NCBI GenBank assembly: GCA_028279405.1
Contig: JANQNU010000072.1
Coordinates: 1-64,000, forward strand
Length of the DNA stretch: 64,000 nucleotides
From: Phycisphaerae bacterium
GTDB lineage: Bacteria > Planctomycetota > Phycisphaerae > UBA1845 > Fen-1342
Direction of reading: 5' to 3'
Both the position numbers and the translations under genes were made by a program. Positions 18,019 to 27,007 of this stretch are shown piece after piece (the stretch's first letter is position 1; the number at the start of each line of letters is the position of its first letter). The notes under the pieces were generated by a model. The model was given only the letters and a program-made list of their open reading frames with translations. It was not told the origin of the DNA and did not search any database.

Positions 18019-18056
18019 AAAAAAAGCCGAGCGACCGATGAATAGGGCCGTTCGGC
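18019..18056 (-). terminator. Intrinsic terminator, minus strand
   Basis: Read on the minus strand, GCCGAACG pairs with CGCTCGGC (one mismatch) around a 15-base loop and is followed at once by seven T (18025-18019). This is a good rho-independent terminator. The only candidate it could serve is the small transcription unit starting near 18166. Confidence 0.65.
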
Positions 18057-18088
18057 GGGAGTGCGTCGTCATCGTCATTCGGCAACAA

Positions 18089-18166
18089 CTACCGGCTGAA
18101 CGACCTCCCCGGACCCAGCTCGGGTCCGCCCAAATCCATGTTGTGCACTGCACGTTCTGACATCAT
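18089..18166 (-). CDS. Possible leaderless 25-aa ORF or small RNA gene
   Basis: ATG at 18166 (a second ATG follows directly) opens a 25-codon frame ending in TAG at 18089. The predicted transcription start of the promoter at 18173-18201 falls on this ATG, which would make the message leaderless. The transcript would end at the terminator at 18019, about 148 nt in all. It contains a 7-bp hairpin CGGACCC-AGCTC-GGGTCCG (plus-strand reading, near 18110-18130). The peptide has no recognisable features and is mostly polar. It may equally be a non-coding RNA. No other minus-strand gene lies here. Confidence 0.4.
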   Translation of the reverse strand: MMSERAVHNMDLGGPELGPGRSFSR

Positions 18167-18172
18167 GCCCGA

Positions 18173-18201
18173 AAGATACTGGTACCCAGTCGAACCGTCA
18201 A
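18173..18201 (-). promoter_or_regulatory. Sigma-70-type promoter, minus strand
   Basis: On the minus strand, TTGACG (18201-18196) is a -35 box, followed by 17 bases and TATCTT (18178-18173) as -10 box. Match to the TTGACA/TATAAT consensus is 5/6 and 4/6 with ideal spacing. It fires away from pfaD toward trkH. Confidence 0.55.
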
Positions 18202-18289
18202 TTACAAAATGCCACACACCCTCTAACAACCGCGAAGTAAGTCGTGCTATTCCCGATACTTCGGCGCGACGCCCGACCGGCAATCGACC

Positions 18290-18475
18290 CGTCGCTCGCG
18301 CTCGCGGCTTGCCCTGGCGCCCTTGGCCACACAACGAGCCCCGAGCGCAAGCGAGGGGATCAAGGGGCGCACGACGATAGGCCCCGTCGTTTAACCGCTC
18401 GCTCGCGCTCGCGGCTCGCCCTGGCGCCCTTGGCCAACACAACGAGCCCCGAGCGCAAGCGAGGGTATCTGGGCC
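18290..18475. repeat. Family C repeat pair upstream of pfaD
   Basis: A family C element spans about 18335-18418. It starts CGAGCCCCGAGCGCAAGCGA and ends TCGCTCGCGCTCGCGGCTCG, so its ends are inverted repeats. It is flanked on both sides by further arms (18290-18310 and 18445-18470) and copies of CCCTGGCGCCCTTGGCC. It lies between the minus-strand small unit and the presumed pfa promoter. Confidence 0.75.
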
Positions 18476-18511
18476 ACCCGGCCCCGAATCGGCGCCCGAC
18501 CGCAAAACTGG

Positions 18512-18540
18512 TTTCACAATCCCGCTCAAGCGGCTATCAT
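18512..18540 (+). promoter_or_regulatory. Candidate promoter of the pfa-ole operon
   Basis: TTTCAC (18512-18517), a 17-base spacer and TATCAT (18535-18540) resemble -35 and -10 boxes (4/6 and 5/6). Transcription would begin near 18547, leaving a leader of about 127 nt with GC-rich inverted repeats before the pfaD start. It is the best match I find upstream of the cluster, but it is weak on its own. Confidence 0.35.
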
Positions 18541-18673
18541 CTCTCGACTTAGCGCTCACGAGCGGTCGGACCGGAGCGGTCTGTCCGCCGTGGGCGGGTG
18601 AGTGCCGGCCGGCTGGCCCGGTCGGCAATGCGCGGTCCTTCTGAACTTCTGACGGCGAGCCAACGGGAACTCG

Positions 18674-20368
18674 GTGACTCCGCACACTTCGCAGATGGCG
18701 CCTGCCGTTTCGGTGCCGCAACCGGTGCAGCCCGCTCCGGCGCCCCCATTCGTCGGCGTCTGGGACGGCGATCCAGCTGCGCTCCAGCCGGCTCCACAAC
18801 ACATCGCGCGCGCGATCCAGGACTTCACCCGGCCGGTCTACGTCGTCGACGGGCCGGCGGGCTTGTCCGTTACCTCCGTCGGGGAAATCCGCTGTCCGAC
18901 TGTGTCCGACGCCGACGGTTTGCCGCTGCGTGCCGTAGCGCTTCCACTCGAGCCGAGCGCCCTGGGTGACCCGGCGTTCCGGGCCGCTCATGGTGTGCGT
19001 TACGCCTACGTTGCCGGCGCGATGGCCAACGGCATTGCGTCGGTCGAGCTGGTGGTGGCGATGGCGGAGGCCGGGATGGTCGGCTTTTTCGGCGCCGCCG
19101 GGCTCGAGCTGGCCGAGATCGAGCGTGCGATCCATCGAATACGGGACGCGGTCGGCGAGCGGCCGTTCGGCTTCAATCTGATCCACAGTCCGCACGATCC
19201 GGCGCTCGAGGACGGGACGGTCGACCTCTATCTGCGTCATGGTGTCGAGCGTGTCAGTGCCTCGGCGTACCTGGGCTTGACGCTGCCGCTCGTGCGTTAC
19301 CGCGTCAGCGGGATTCATCGTGGTGCGGGCGGCCGGGTCGTGGTCCCCAACCAGGTGTTTGCCAAGGTATCGCGGGTCGAGGTCGCACGGCATTTCCTGT
19401 CGCCGCCGCCGGAGAAGATGCTCGCGGTGCTTGTTGAGCAGGGCCACATTTCGCCGGAGCAAGCCGCGCTCGCGGGTGAGATCCCGATGGCCGAGGATAT
19501 CACGGCCGAGGCGGATTCTGGCGGCCACACAGACAACCGGCCGGCGCTGGCGCTGATTCCGACGCTGGTAGCGCTCCGCGACGAGCTGCAAGCGGTCTAC
19601 GGCTTTGTGCCGACGCCGCGGATCGGTGCGGCCGGCGGGATTGCGACGCCGGTATCGGTCACGGCGGCGTTCGCGATGGGGGCCGCGTACGTTTTGACCG
19701 GTTCGATCAACCAGGCGTGTGTCGAGGCCGGCACGTCCCCGGCCGTCAAGCAGATGCTTGCGGAAGCCGGCCAGGCGGACGTCATGATGGCGCCGGCGGC
19801 GGACATGTTCGAAATGGGCGTCCAGGTCCAGGTGCTCAAGCGGGGGACGATGTTCGCGTTGCGGGCCCGGAAGCTCTATGAGCTCTACCGCGGGTATGCG
19901 AGCCTGGAGGAGATCCCGGCCGACGTTCGTGCCGGGCTGGAGCGCGATTACTTTCGCGCCTCGCTGGACCAGGTATGGGCAGAGACGCGGGCGTTCTTTG
20001 CCCGGCGCGATCCGGCGCAGATCGAGCGTGCCGAGCGTGATTCGCGGCACCGCATGGCGCTGGTGTTCCGCAGCTACCTCGGTCGTTCGTCGAACTGGGC
20101 CAACTTGGGTGAACCGAGTCGAAAAGCCGATTATCAGATATGGTGCGGGCCCGCGATGGGCGCGTTTAATGAATGGGCGCGCGGCTCGATCCTGGAATCG
20201 GCAGTGGAGCGGAGAGCGCCGACCATCGCGATCAACCTGCTGGCCGGAGCGGCCAGCCTCTCACGCGCGAACGCTCTGCGAATGCAGGGGCTGACGTTAC
20301 CACCGGAGGCCGTTCAGTATCGGCCGCGGCCGCGGACTGAGATTCCGACGGCACGTGGCGCCACGTAG
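18674..20368 (+). CDS. pfaD: PfaD, PUFA synthase enoyl reductase subunit
   Basis: A 564-aa FMN-dependent enoyl-ACP reductase of the PfaD / 2-nitropropane-dioxygenase-like family, which saturates selected double bonds during polyunsaturated fatty acid assembly. Recognised by HGVRYAYVAGAMANGIAS, the FGFNLIHSPHDP strand, the flavin-site segment ADSGGHTDNRP, IGAAGGIATP and MGAAYVLTGSINQA, plus the PfaD-specific C-terminal half with YQIWCGPAMGAFNEW. The start is GTG 18674 (GGGAA upstream); ATG 18695 is the alternative. A Pro-rich N-terminal stretch of about 25 residues is probably flexible. It is the first gene of the pfa-ole run; the next start lies 11 bases past its stop. Confidence 0.94.
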   Translation: MTPHTSQMAPAVSVPQPVQPAPAPPFVGVWDGDPAALQPAPQHIARAIQDFTRPVYVVDGPAGLSVTSVGEIRCPTVSDADGLPLRAVALPLEPSALGDPAFRAAHGVRYAYVAGAMANGIASVELVVAMAEAGMVGFFGAAGLELAEIERAIHRIRDAVGERPFGFNLIHSPHDPALEDGTVDLYLRHGVERVSASAYLGLTLPLVRYRVSGIHRGAGGRVVVPNQVFAKVSRVEVARHFLSPPPEKMLAVLVEQGHISPEQAALAGEIPMAEDITAEADSGGHTDNRPALALIPTLVALRDELQAVYGFVPTPRIGAAGGIATPVSVTAAFAMGAAYVLTGSINQACVEAGTSPAVKQMLAEAGQADVMMAPAADMFEMGVQVQVLKRGTMFALRARKLYELYRGYASLEEIPADVRAGLERDYFRASLDQVWAETRAFFARRDPAQIERAERDSRHRMALVFRSYLGRSSNWANLGEPSRKADYQIWCGPAMGAFNEWARGSILESAVERRAPTIAINLLAGAASLSRANALRMQGLTLPPEAVQYRPRPRTEIPTARGAT

Positions 20369-20378
20369 GGAGACTGAC

Positions 20379-23300
20379 GTGACCGGCAAGACGCCGACCG
20401 AAACCCAGCACGAACCGATCGCAATCGTCGGAATGTCCAGCCTGTTCCCCGATGCCAGCGGGCTCAAGGCCTATTGGCGGTTGATCCGCAACGGACGGGA
20501 CGCTATTCGGGAAGTCCCGCCGACGCACTGGCACGCGAACGACTACCTCAGCGCCGATCCCAAGCAGGCGGACCACGTCTATTGTGCCCGGGGCGGCTTC
20601 CTCGATCCGACGCAATTCGATCCGCTCGCAAACGGCGTTCCGCCGACGACGCTCGAAGCGGTCGATACCGCGCAGCTCCTCGGCCTGACCGTCGCGCGAC
20701 GGGCGCTCGAGGACGCCGGCTACGGCGAAGATGCGACCTTCGACCGCGAGCGCACGTCGGTTGTTCTTGGCGTGACCGGCGCACTCGAGATGGTGGTTCC
20801 GCTCGGAGCGCGTCTCGGGCATCCGCACTGGCGCCGTGCCCTCGCTTCGGCCGGCGTCGATTCCGCGGTCGCGGAGCAGGTCATTCAGCAAATCAGCGAG
20901 TCGTACGTCGGCTGGCAAGAGAACTCCTTCCCCGGACTGCTGGGGAATGTCGTCGCGGGCCGGATCGCCAACCGCCTCAATCTACGGGGCACGAACTGCG
21001 TCGTCGATGCAGCTTGCGCCAGCTCGCTCAGCGCCGTGCACATGGCGATGATGGAGTTGCACACCGGCCGGACGGACATGGTCGTCACCGGCGGCGTCGA
21101 CACGTTTAATGACATTTTCATGTTCATGTGCTTCTCGCGCACCCAGGCGCTCTCAACGTCCGGCGACGCGCGCCCCTTCGATGCGGACGCCGACGGAACG
21201 GTTCTCGGCGAAGGGGTCGGCATGCTGGTGCTCAAGCGGCTCAGCGACGCGCAGCGCGACGGCGACGACATCTATGCCGTCATCCGCGGCGTCGGTACGT
21301 CCAGCGACGGCCGGTCGCAATCGATCTACGCGCCCGTCGCCGAGGGGCAGGGCCGAGCGCTGCGCGATGCCTACGCGGTCAGCGGCGTTTCGCCGGCCGA
21401 CGTCGATCTGGTGGAAGCGCACGGAACGGGGACCAAGGTTGGAGACGTGGTCGAGTTCGACGCGTTGCAGGAGGTCTTTAGCGAGGCATCTCCGGACCCG
21501 CGGTGGTGTGCGCTCGGGTCGGTCAAGGCCCAGATCGGACATGCGAAGGCGGCGGCCGGGGCAGCGAGTCTGATCAAGGCAGTGCTGGCCCTGCACCATC
21601 GGGTGATCCCGCCGACGATCAAGGTCGATGCGCCCAACCCCAAGCTCGCGGTGGATGACAGCCCGTTCTATCTGTCGACGGTCGCGCGGCCCTGGTTCCG
21701 ACCGGACGGGACGCCGCGCCGGGCGGGCGTCAGTTCGTTCGGCTTCGGCGGCAGCAACTTCCACGCCGTGGTCGAGGAATACCCGTGTGCGGATCGGGCG
21801 CCGGCCTGGGACGGCAGTGTGGAGATTCTGGCCTTCTCGGCGGGCAGCGAGGTTACCCTGACGGCAGCGCTGGAACAGTGGCGCGGAGCGTTGGAGACGG
21901 GCTTGTCGTCGGACGAGTTCTCTCGTCGAGCGGCTGAAACGCGGGCGAACTTCGCGCCGGATGCAGCCTGTCGGCTGACGCTCGTGCTGGGGCAGGAGGC
22001 CTCGCCGGCAGAGTTGATCGATCAGGCACTGGCGCTGCTTGCGGCGCGCGGTACGGCCCAGCCGTGGAACGTGCCGAACATTTACTTCGGTTGCGCCGCT
22101 CACGCGTCCGGCAAGCTTGCTTTTCTGTTTCCCGGTCAGGGCAGCCAGTACGTCGGCATGGGCCGCGATCTGGCGATGACATTCCCGGAGGCGCACGACG
22201 CGATCGCGGAAACGGATGCGATCTTCGGCGCCGACAGCGAGCCGCCGATCTCCGACACGATCTTTCCAGCGCCCACCTTCGACGCCGATCGGCAACAGGA
22301 GCAGGAGTCGGCGTTGCGACAGACGCACGCGACCCAGCCGGCGCTGGGCGCGGTCAGTCTGGCGATGCTGCGCGTGCTGTCCTGGTTCGGCGTCAGGCCC
22401 GACGCGGTTGCCGGCCACAGTTTCGGCGAACTGGTCGCACTGCGTGCGGCTGGGCGCGTCGGCGACGAGGCGTTGCGTGTCTTGTCGCGCTGGCGCGGCC
22501 GGTTCATGGGCGAAGGCGACGAGGATCGCGGCGCGATGGCGGCCGTGCAGGCGCCGCTTCACGAGATCGACGAACTGGTTCAACGCGAGGCGCTGGACGT
22601 CGTCGTGGCGAATCGCAACGCGCCAAACCAGGGGATCATCTCCGGGACGCGCGACGCGCTTGCCAACGCGCTCAAGCTGTGTAACGCTCGTGGTTGGCAG
22701 ACGCGGATGCTGAACGTTGCGGCCGCGTTCCACAGCCGACTGATGCACACGGCACAGGACAAGTTCGCCGCGGTGCTCAAGGAGATCGACTTTCATCCCG
22801 GCCAGTGCGCGGTACTCGCGAATTTGACGGGGCGTGAGTACCCGAACGATCCGGACGTGGCCCGCAAGCAGCTCGTCGAACAGATGACCAACCCGGTGCT
22901 GTTTGTCGAGGAGGTACGTCGGCTTTACGAGATGGGCGTTCGCACGTTCGTCGAAGTCGGCCCGAAGGCGACGCTCACGGGGCTGGTCCGCGCGATCCTG
23001 AACAACGAACGGTTCGAAGCTGCGGCGGTTGACGCGTCCGGCGGCCGCGGGCATGGCATCGTGGATCTCGCGAAGGTCCTGGCGCTGCTGGCCGTGCTCG
23101 GCTACCCGGTCGATCTGTCGGCGTGGGAAGCTCCCGAGCCGGCGCCGCCGGCGCCGAAGATGTCGGTCGCAATCTCCGGTGCGAACTATCGCGGTCAGCG
23201 CTCCGCCGACGCGGATCGCGTTGCCGCTCAACCCCCTGTTGCAGCTCAACCGACAAGAGGTGCCCCGGCAGTACCCGCGGGCGCGACAATGGCTGACGAC

Positions 23301-26300
23301 CCGGTGTCGATCCCGGCGCCAACGGCTCGTGGTGGAATCGATGATCCACGGAACGAACATTTGGACTCGAATGATCAGGCAGGAATCACGAAGATGACGA
23401 ACGCCAATGGAAATGGTATGCACACATCTACGACGGCCATGGGGGCATCGCCGCCAACGGCCGCGCCAACCTGGGCTGCAGATACCGAGGTCGGGAGCGT
23501 GCCTGCCGGGCCGGCGCGGGAAATCCCGCCGCCGCCGCCGCGCGCCGTCGCGCCCGATGCGGTTCAGCACGCGCTCGCGCTTGCCCATGAGGGCTTGCGA
23601 CTGATGCAGACTTTGCAGCAGCAGACAGCTCATGCCCACCAGCGCTTCCTCGACGGCCAGGAAGCGGCCCATCGCAGTTTTCAAATGGTGATCGAGAACC
23701 AGCAGCGTTTGCTGGAACGTGCCTGCGGTATGCCGGCGCGAGGCCCGGAACCGATGATCGGACAGGTTTCGCAGCCGACCGCGGCGCCTGCCCAGTCGAG
23801 CCCGGGTTATGCGAACGGCGTTTCCGGGGCACCTGCCTACCCGGCCCCGGTGGTTCCGGCGCAGCCCGCGCCGCAGCCCGTCGCGCAGACGTCGGTGGTT
23901 GAAACGAACGGGCATGGGGCGGAGGCTTCGACCGACGTGAGCTCGGGGCGGATGGCGTCGACCGGCGGACCGGACTTGGCGCCGGTCTCTACGGAAGCGC
24001 CGACAGTCCGCACGAATGGGCATGCGCCAAGCACGCCGGCCGCGGTGCCCGCGCAATCGGGAGCGGGCGTCGGGTTCGAACAGACGCTGCTCGAAGTCGT
24101 TGCGGAACTGACGGGTTATCCGGTCGACATGCTGAACGTCGACATGGATATGGAGGCTGACCTCGGGATCGATTCGATCAAGCGTTTGGAGATCCTATCC
24201 GCGGTTCAGGAGCGGATGCCCGAGCTTCCGCAGGTCGACTCGCAGTATGTCGGTAGCCTCCGCACATTGCAGAACATCATCGACTACATGACCGACCAGG
24301 AGTCCGCGGTTGTGGTCGGAGGGCCCCCCCCGGGAAAAGCGCATAGCGGTGCGGCACTCGCCGTACCGCATCAGACCGCACCGGCTGCGAGCGTAACGGA
24401 CGGGACCGCTTCTGCGGGCGTCCGTGCTGCCGACGATTCTGGTGATGCGTCGGGCTCGGTCGACAACGCGTCGACTGAGGCTGCATCGCAATCGGCCGTG
24501 GCCCCGACAGAGGCGATTGTTCCCGATACGGTCCGCCGCGTGCTGGGCGTTTCGGAATTGCCCGCGGCGCATCCGCGACGGGACCTATTGCCGCCTGAAT
24601 CGACAATTCTCGTGACGGACGACCGCGGTGGATTGGCCGAAGAGGTCGTCGCGCAGCTGGTCATGGAAGGCCTGAACGCACGGATCGTGCCGCTCGACGC
24701 CGGCCCGCGCCGCGATGCGTACGCCAACCTCGCCGGTTTGGTGATTGTGGCGCCAACGACGTACGGACCGCACGCGTCGGAAGCGGCGCTCGACAGTATC
24801 GAGTTTTTGAAGGCGGCGTTTCGGCTCGCGAAGTTCTACGGTCCGCACTTACAGCAGGCTGCTTCGCAACGGCCCGTGTTCTTCGCGACCGTTTCGCGGA
24901 TGGATGGCGCATTCGGCCTGATGGACGGCGCGTTCGACCCGGTGATGGGCGGTCTGGCCGGTCTGGCCAAGACGGCGGCTCACGAGTGGTCCGGCGTGGC
25001 TTGTCGCGCGCTCGACGTCGCGAGTGCCTGGTACAGTCTTTCGGACGCAGCGGGGGCGATCGCACGTGAGCTGTTAGCGGATGGGCCGCTCGAGGTCGGG
25101 CTTGATGCCGGGCAACGCCGAACGCTGGCGCTCGAGCAGCGCGAGACCGGTCGATTGCGTCCGCTGGAGTTGACGGCCCAGGACGTCATCGTGATCACCG
25201 GCGGCGCTCGCGGCGTCACGGCAGCGTGTGCAGAGGCGCTCGCGAAATCTTCCGACGCGACGTTGGCGCTGCTCGGGCGTTCGCCGGCACCGGTTGCAGA
25301 GCCCGCTTGGCTTGCACTCTCCGAGACCGAAGCACAGATGAAGCGCGCGTTGCTCGAGCACAGCGGTCGGCGCCTCAAGCCCGCCGAGTTGGAAGCGGAG
25401 TATCGGCGGTGGTCGGCGAACCGAGAAATCGCACGGACGCTCGAACACATTCGGGCTGCGGGTCGGAGTGTTGAGTACCACCGCGTCGACGTTCGCGACG
25501 CGGCCGTGATGGATGCGATCATTCACGATCTGCGGCAACGACATGGTCGGATTGCGGGGCTGATTCACGCGGCCGGCGTCATCGAGGATCGCTGGATCAC
25601 AGAGCAGGAGCAGGAACAGTTCGACCGCGTGTTCGATACCAAGGTCCTCGGCCTTTCGGCGCTGCTCGAAGCCACAGCGGAAGACGATCTGCAATTCGTT
25701 GCGCTGTTCTCCTCCGTGAGCGGTCGCTACGGTCGGCAGGGGCAGGTGGCATACGCGATGGCCAACGAGGTGCTCAACAAGACGGCCCAGCAGCTTGCGA
25801 CGCAACGCCCGCAATGCCGCATCGTCTCCATCGGATGGGGACCGTGGGACGGCGGCATGGTCACGAGCGCTCTCAAGCGTGAGTTTGCGCGCCTTGGCGT
25901 CGGGCTCGTTCCGTTGCGCGATGGTGCGGCACTGCTTGTGGAGGAGGTGCGGGCGCTCGCCGGGGCACCAACCGAAGTGCTGATCGGCGGCAGCTTCCCG
26001 CAGGCTGAGAACGCCGCTGAACCCGCGACAGCAACGGCTCCTTCTGCATCCGTGCCGTCCGAGGACCGCGAGATCGCAGCCGAGTTTAGCGTCTCCGTCG
26101 CCGAGCAACCGTGCCTTGTCGATCACGTGATCGACGGCCGACCGGTCGTGCCGTTGGCGTTGCTGCAGGAATGGCTGGCGGCATCCGCTGTCCACGCCAA
26201 CCCGGGTCTTCAGGTGTCGGCGGTTGAGGGTCTGCGTGTATTGAAGGGTGTCGTTCTCGATGGTGCGCCGCAACAAGTGCGGCTGTACACCAGCCCGGCG

Positions 26301-26933
26301 TTTCGGCGCGAGGACGGGTTTGCGGTCGACGCCGAATGCGTCAGTCTCGACGGCGGCCGCGCTGTACCGCGGGCCCGCGCGACGATCCTGCTGGCCGAGC
26401 AACTCGAGCCGGCGGACGCCGCCACGGTCGACTACGATCTTGCGGTCCATGCCTACGACGGCGGGCCGCAGCGGGCCTACGAGCAGGTCTTGTTTCACGG
26501 CGCGCGTTTCCAGGTCATCGAAGCGATCGAGGGTTGGTCCGAGTTTGGGTTGGTCGCGCGCGCCTGCGGTTCGACGCGGCCGGCCGACTGGCTCGCTACA
26601 CCCAATCGTTCGAGCTGGTTGATCGATCCGGCGATGGTGGATTCCGTCCTGCAGCTTGGGATCGTCTGGTGTGATGTTGCGCGGGAGTCACTTTGCCTGC
26701 CGAGCTATGTTGCGAGCCTGAAACGCTACCGCGCGTCCTTCCCGGACGAAGCAGTCGTCGTGCAGCTCCAGGTGCGCGACGTCATTCGCACGCAGTTGCG
26801 GGCCGATGCGCGGTTCATCGACGCCGATCAGCGCGTAATCGCCGAGATGCTTGGCATAGAGTGGACGATCGATGCCAACCTGCGCGATGCGTTCCAACGC
26901 CGGGCGCTGAGTACCGCCAACGCCGACGCGTAG
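20379..26933 (+). CDS. pfaA: PfaA-type PUFA synthase, KS-AT-ACP-KR-DH
   Basis: A 2184-aa megasynthase. GTG 20379 is preferred over the in-frame GTG 20355 because AGGGAGA lies six bases upstream. Domains: KS (12-465; catalytic C213 in DAACASS, H348, K383/H388); malonyl-type AT (about 578-880; S681 in GHSFGE); a long linker with a Gln-rich helical stretch (about 1075-1120, QEAAHRSFQMVIENQQRLL); one ACP (1229-1310; phosphopantetheine Ser S1266 in GIDSIKR); KR (about 1600-1850; TGGARG, Y1792 in YAMANE); and a PKS-type DH-like domain (1908-2180; H1916 in DHVIDGRPVVP). It makes the malonyl-primed, reduced and dehydrated intermediates of PUFA synthesis. Oddity: only one ACP, whereas known PfaA proteins have several in tandem. 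No Pfa phosphopantetheinyl transferase is in the window. Confidence 0.95.
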   Translation: MTGKTPTETQHEPIAIVGMSSLFPDASGLKAYWRLIRNGRDAIREVPPTHWHANDYLSADPKQADHVYCARGGFLDPTQFDPLANGVPPTTLEAVDTAQLLGLTVARRALEDAGYGEDATFDRERTSVVLGVTGALEMVVPLGARLGHPHWRRALASAGVDSAVAEQVIQQISESYVGWQENSFPGLLGNVVAGRIANRLNLRGTNCVVDAACASSLSAVHMAMMELHTGRTDMVVTGGVDTFNDIFMFMCFSRTQALSTSGDARPFDADADGTVLGEGVGMLVLKRLSDAQRDGDDIYAVIRGVGTSSDGRSQSIYAPVAEGQGRALRDAYAVSGVSPADVDLVEAHGTGTKVGDVVEFDALQEVFSEASPDPRWCALGSVKAQIGHAKAAAGAASLIKAVLALHHRVIPPTIKVDAPNPKLAVDDSPFYLSTVARPWFRPDGTPRRAGVSSFGFGGSNFHAVVEEYPCADRAPAWDGSVEILAFSAGSEVTLTAALEQWRGALETGLSSDEFSRRAAETRANFAPDAACRLTLVLGQEASPAELIDQALALLAARGTAQPWNVPNIYFGCAAHASGKLAFLFPGQGSQYVGMGRDLAMTFPEAHDAIAETDAIFGADSEPPISDTIFPAPTFDADRQQEQESALRQTHATQPALGAVSLAMLRVLSWFGVRPDAVAGHSFGELVALRAAGRVGDEALRVLSRWRGRFMGEGDEDRGAMAAVQAPLHEIDELVQREALDVVVANRNAPNQGIISGTRDALANALKLCNARGWQTRMLNVAAAFHSRLMHTAQDKFAAVLKEIDFHPGQCAVLANLTGREYPNDPDVARKQLVEQMTNPVLFVEEVRRLYEMGVRTFVEVGPKATLTGLVRAILNNERFEAAAVDASGGRGHGIVDLAKVLALLAVLGYPVDLSAWEAPEPAPPAPKMSVAISGANYRGQRSADADRVAAQPPVAAQPTRGAPAVPAGATMADDPVSIPAPTARGGIDDPRNEHLDSNDQAGITKMTNANGNGMHTSTTAMGASPPTAAPTWAADTEVGSVPAGPAREIPPPPPRAVAPDAVQHALALAHEGLRLMQTLQQQTAHAHQRFLDGQEAAHRSFQMVIENQQRLLERACGMPARGPEPMIGQVSQPTAAPAQSSPGYANGVSGAPAYPAPVVPAQPAPQPVAQTSVVETNGHGAEASTDVSSGRMASTGGPDLAPVSTEAPTVRTNGHAPSTPAAVPAQSGAGVGFEQTLLEVVAELTGYPVDMLNVDMDMEADLGIDSIKRLEILSAVQERMPELPQVDSQYVGSLRTLQNIIDYMTDQESAVVVGGPPPGKAHSGAALAVPHQTAPAASVTDGTASAGVRAADDSGDASGSVDNASTEAASQSAVAPTEAIVPDTVRRVLGVSELPAAHPRRDLLPPESTILVTDDRGGLAEEVVAQLVMEGLNARIVPLDAGPRRDAYANLAGLVIVAPTTYGPHASEAALDSIEFLKAAFRLAKFYGPHLQQAASQRPVFFATVSRMDGAFGLMDGAFDPVMGGLAGLAKTAAHEWSGVACRALDVASAWYSLSDAAGAIARELLADGPLEVGLDAGQRRTLALEQRETGRLRPLELTAQDVIVITGGARGVTAACAEALAKSSDATLALLGRSPAPVAEPAWLALSETEAQMKRALLEHSGRRLKPAELEAEYRRWSANREIARTLEHIRAAGRSVEYHRVDVRDAAVMDAIIHDLRQRHGRIAGLIHAAGVIEDRWITEQEQEQFDRVFDTKVLGLSALLEATAEDDLQFVALFSSVSGRYGRQGQVAYAMANEVLNKTAQQLATQRPQCRIVSIGWGPWDGGMVTSALKREFARLGVGLVPLRDGAALLVEEVRALAGAPTEVLIGGSFPQAENAAEPATATAPSASVPSEDREIAAEFSVSVAEQPCLVDHVIDGRPVVPLALLQEWLAASAVHANPGLQVSAVEGLRVLKGVVLDGAPQQVRLYTSPAFRREDGFAVDAECVSLDGGRAVPRARATILLAEQLEPADAATVDYDLAVHAYDGGPQRAYEQVLFHGARFQVIEAIEGWSEFGLVARACGSTRPADWLATPNRSSWLIDPAMVDSVLQLGIVWCDVARESLCLPSYVASLKRYRASFPDEAVVVQLQVRDVIRTQLRADARFIDADQRVIAEMLGIEWTIDANLRDAFQRRALSTANADA

Positions 26934-27007
26934 CACGCCGGGATTTCGACTCGCCGTCGATCGCACCGGTTGTCTTTCGCGCGCGTGTCGGCTGATGGGA
27001 ACGGATC

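Noticed and set aside
18206-20050. Long minus-strand frame opposite pfaD
   Set aside because: Antisense shadow of the enoyl reductase. Only its last 25 codons, with their own promoter and terminator, are considered as a separate candidate.
21153-24056. 967-codon minus-strand frame opposite the first megasynthase
   Set aside because: Shadow of KS-AT coding sequence; composition and lack of motifs argue against a gene.
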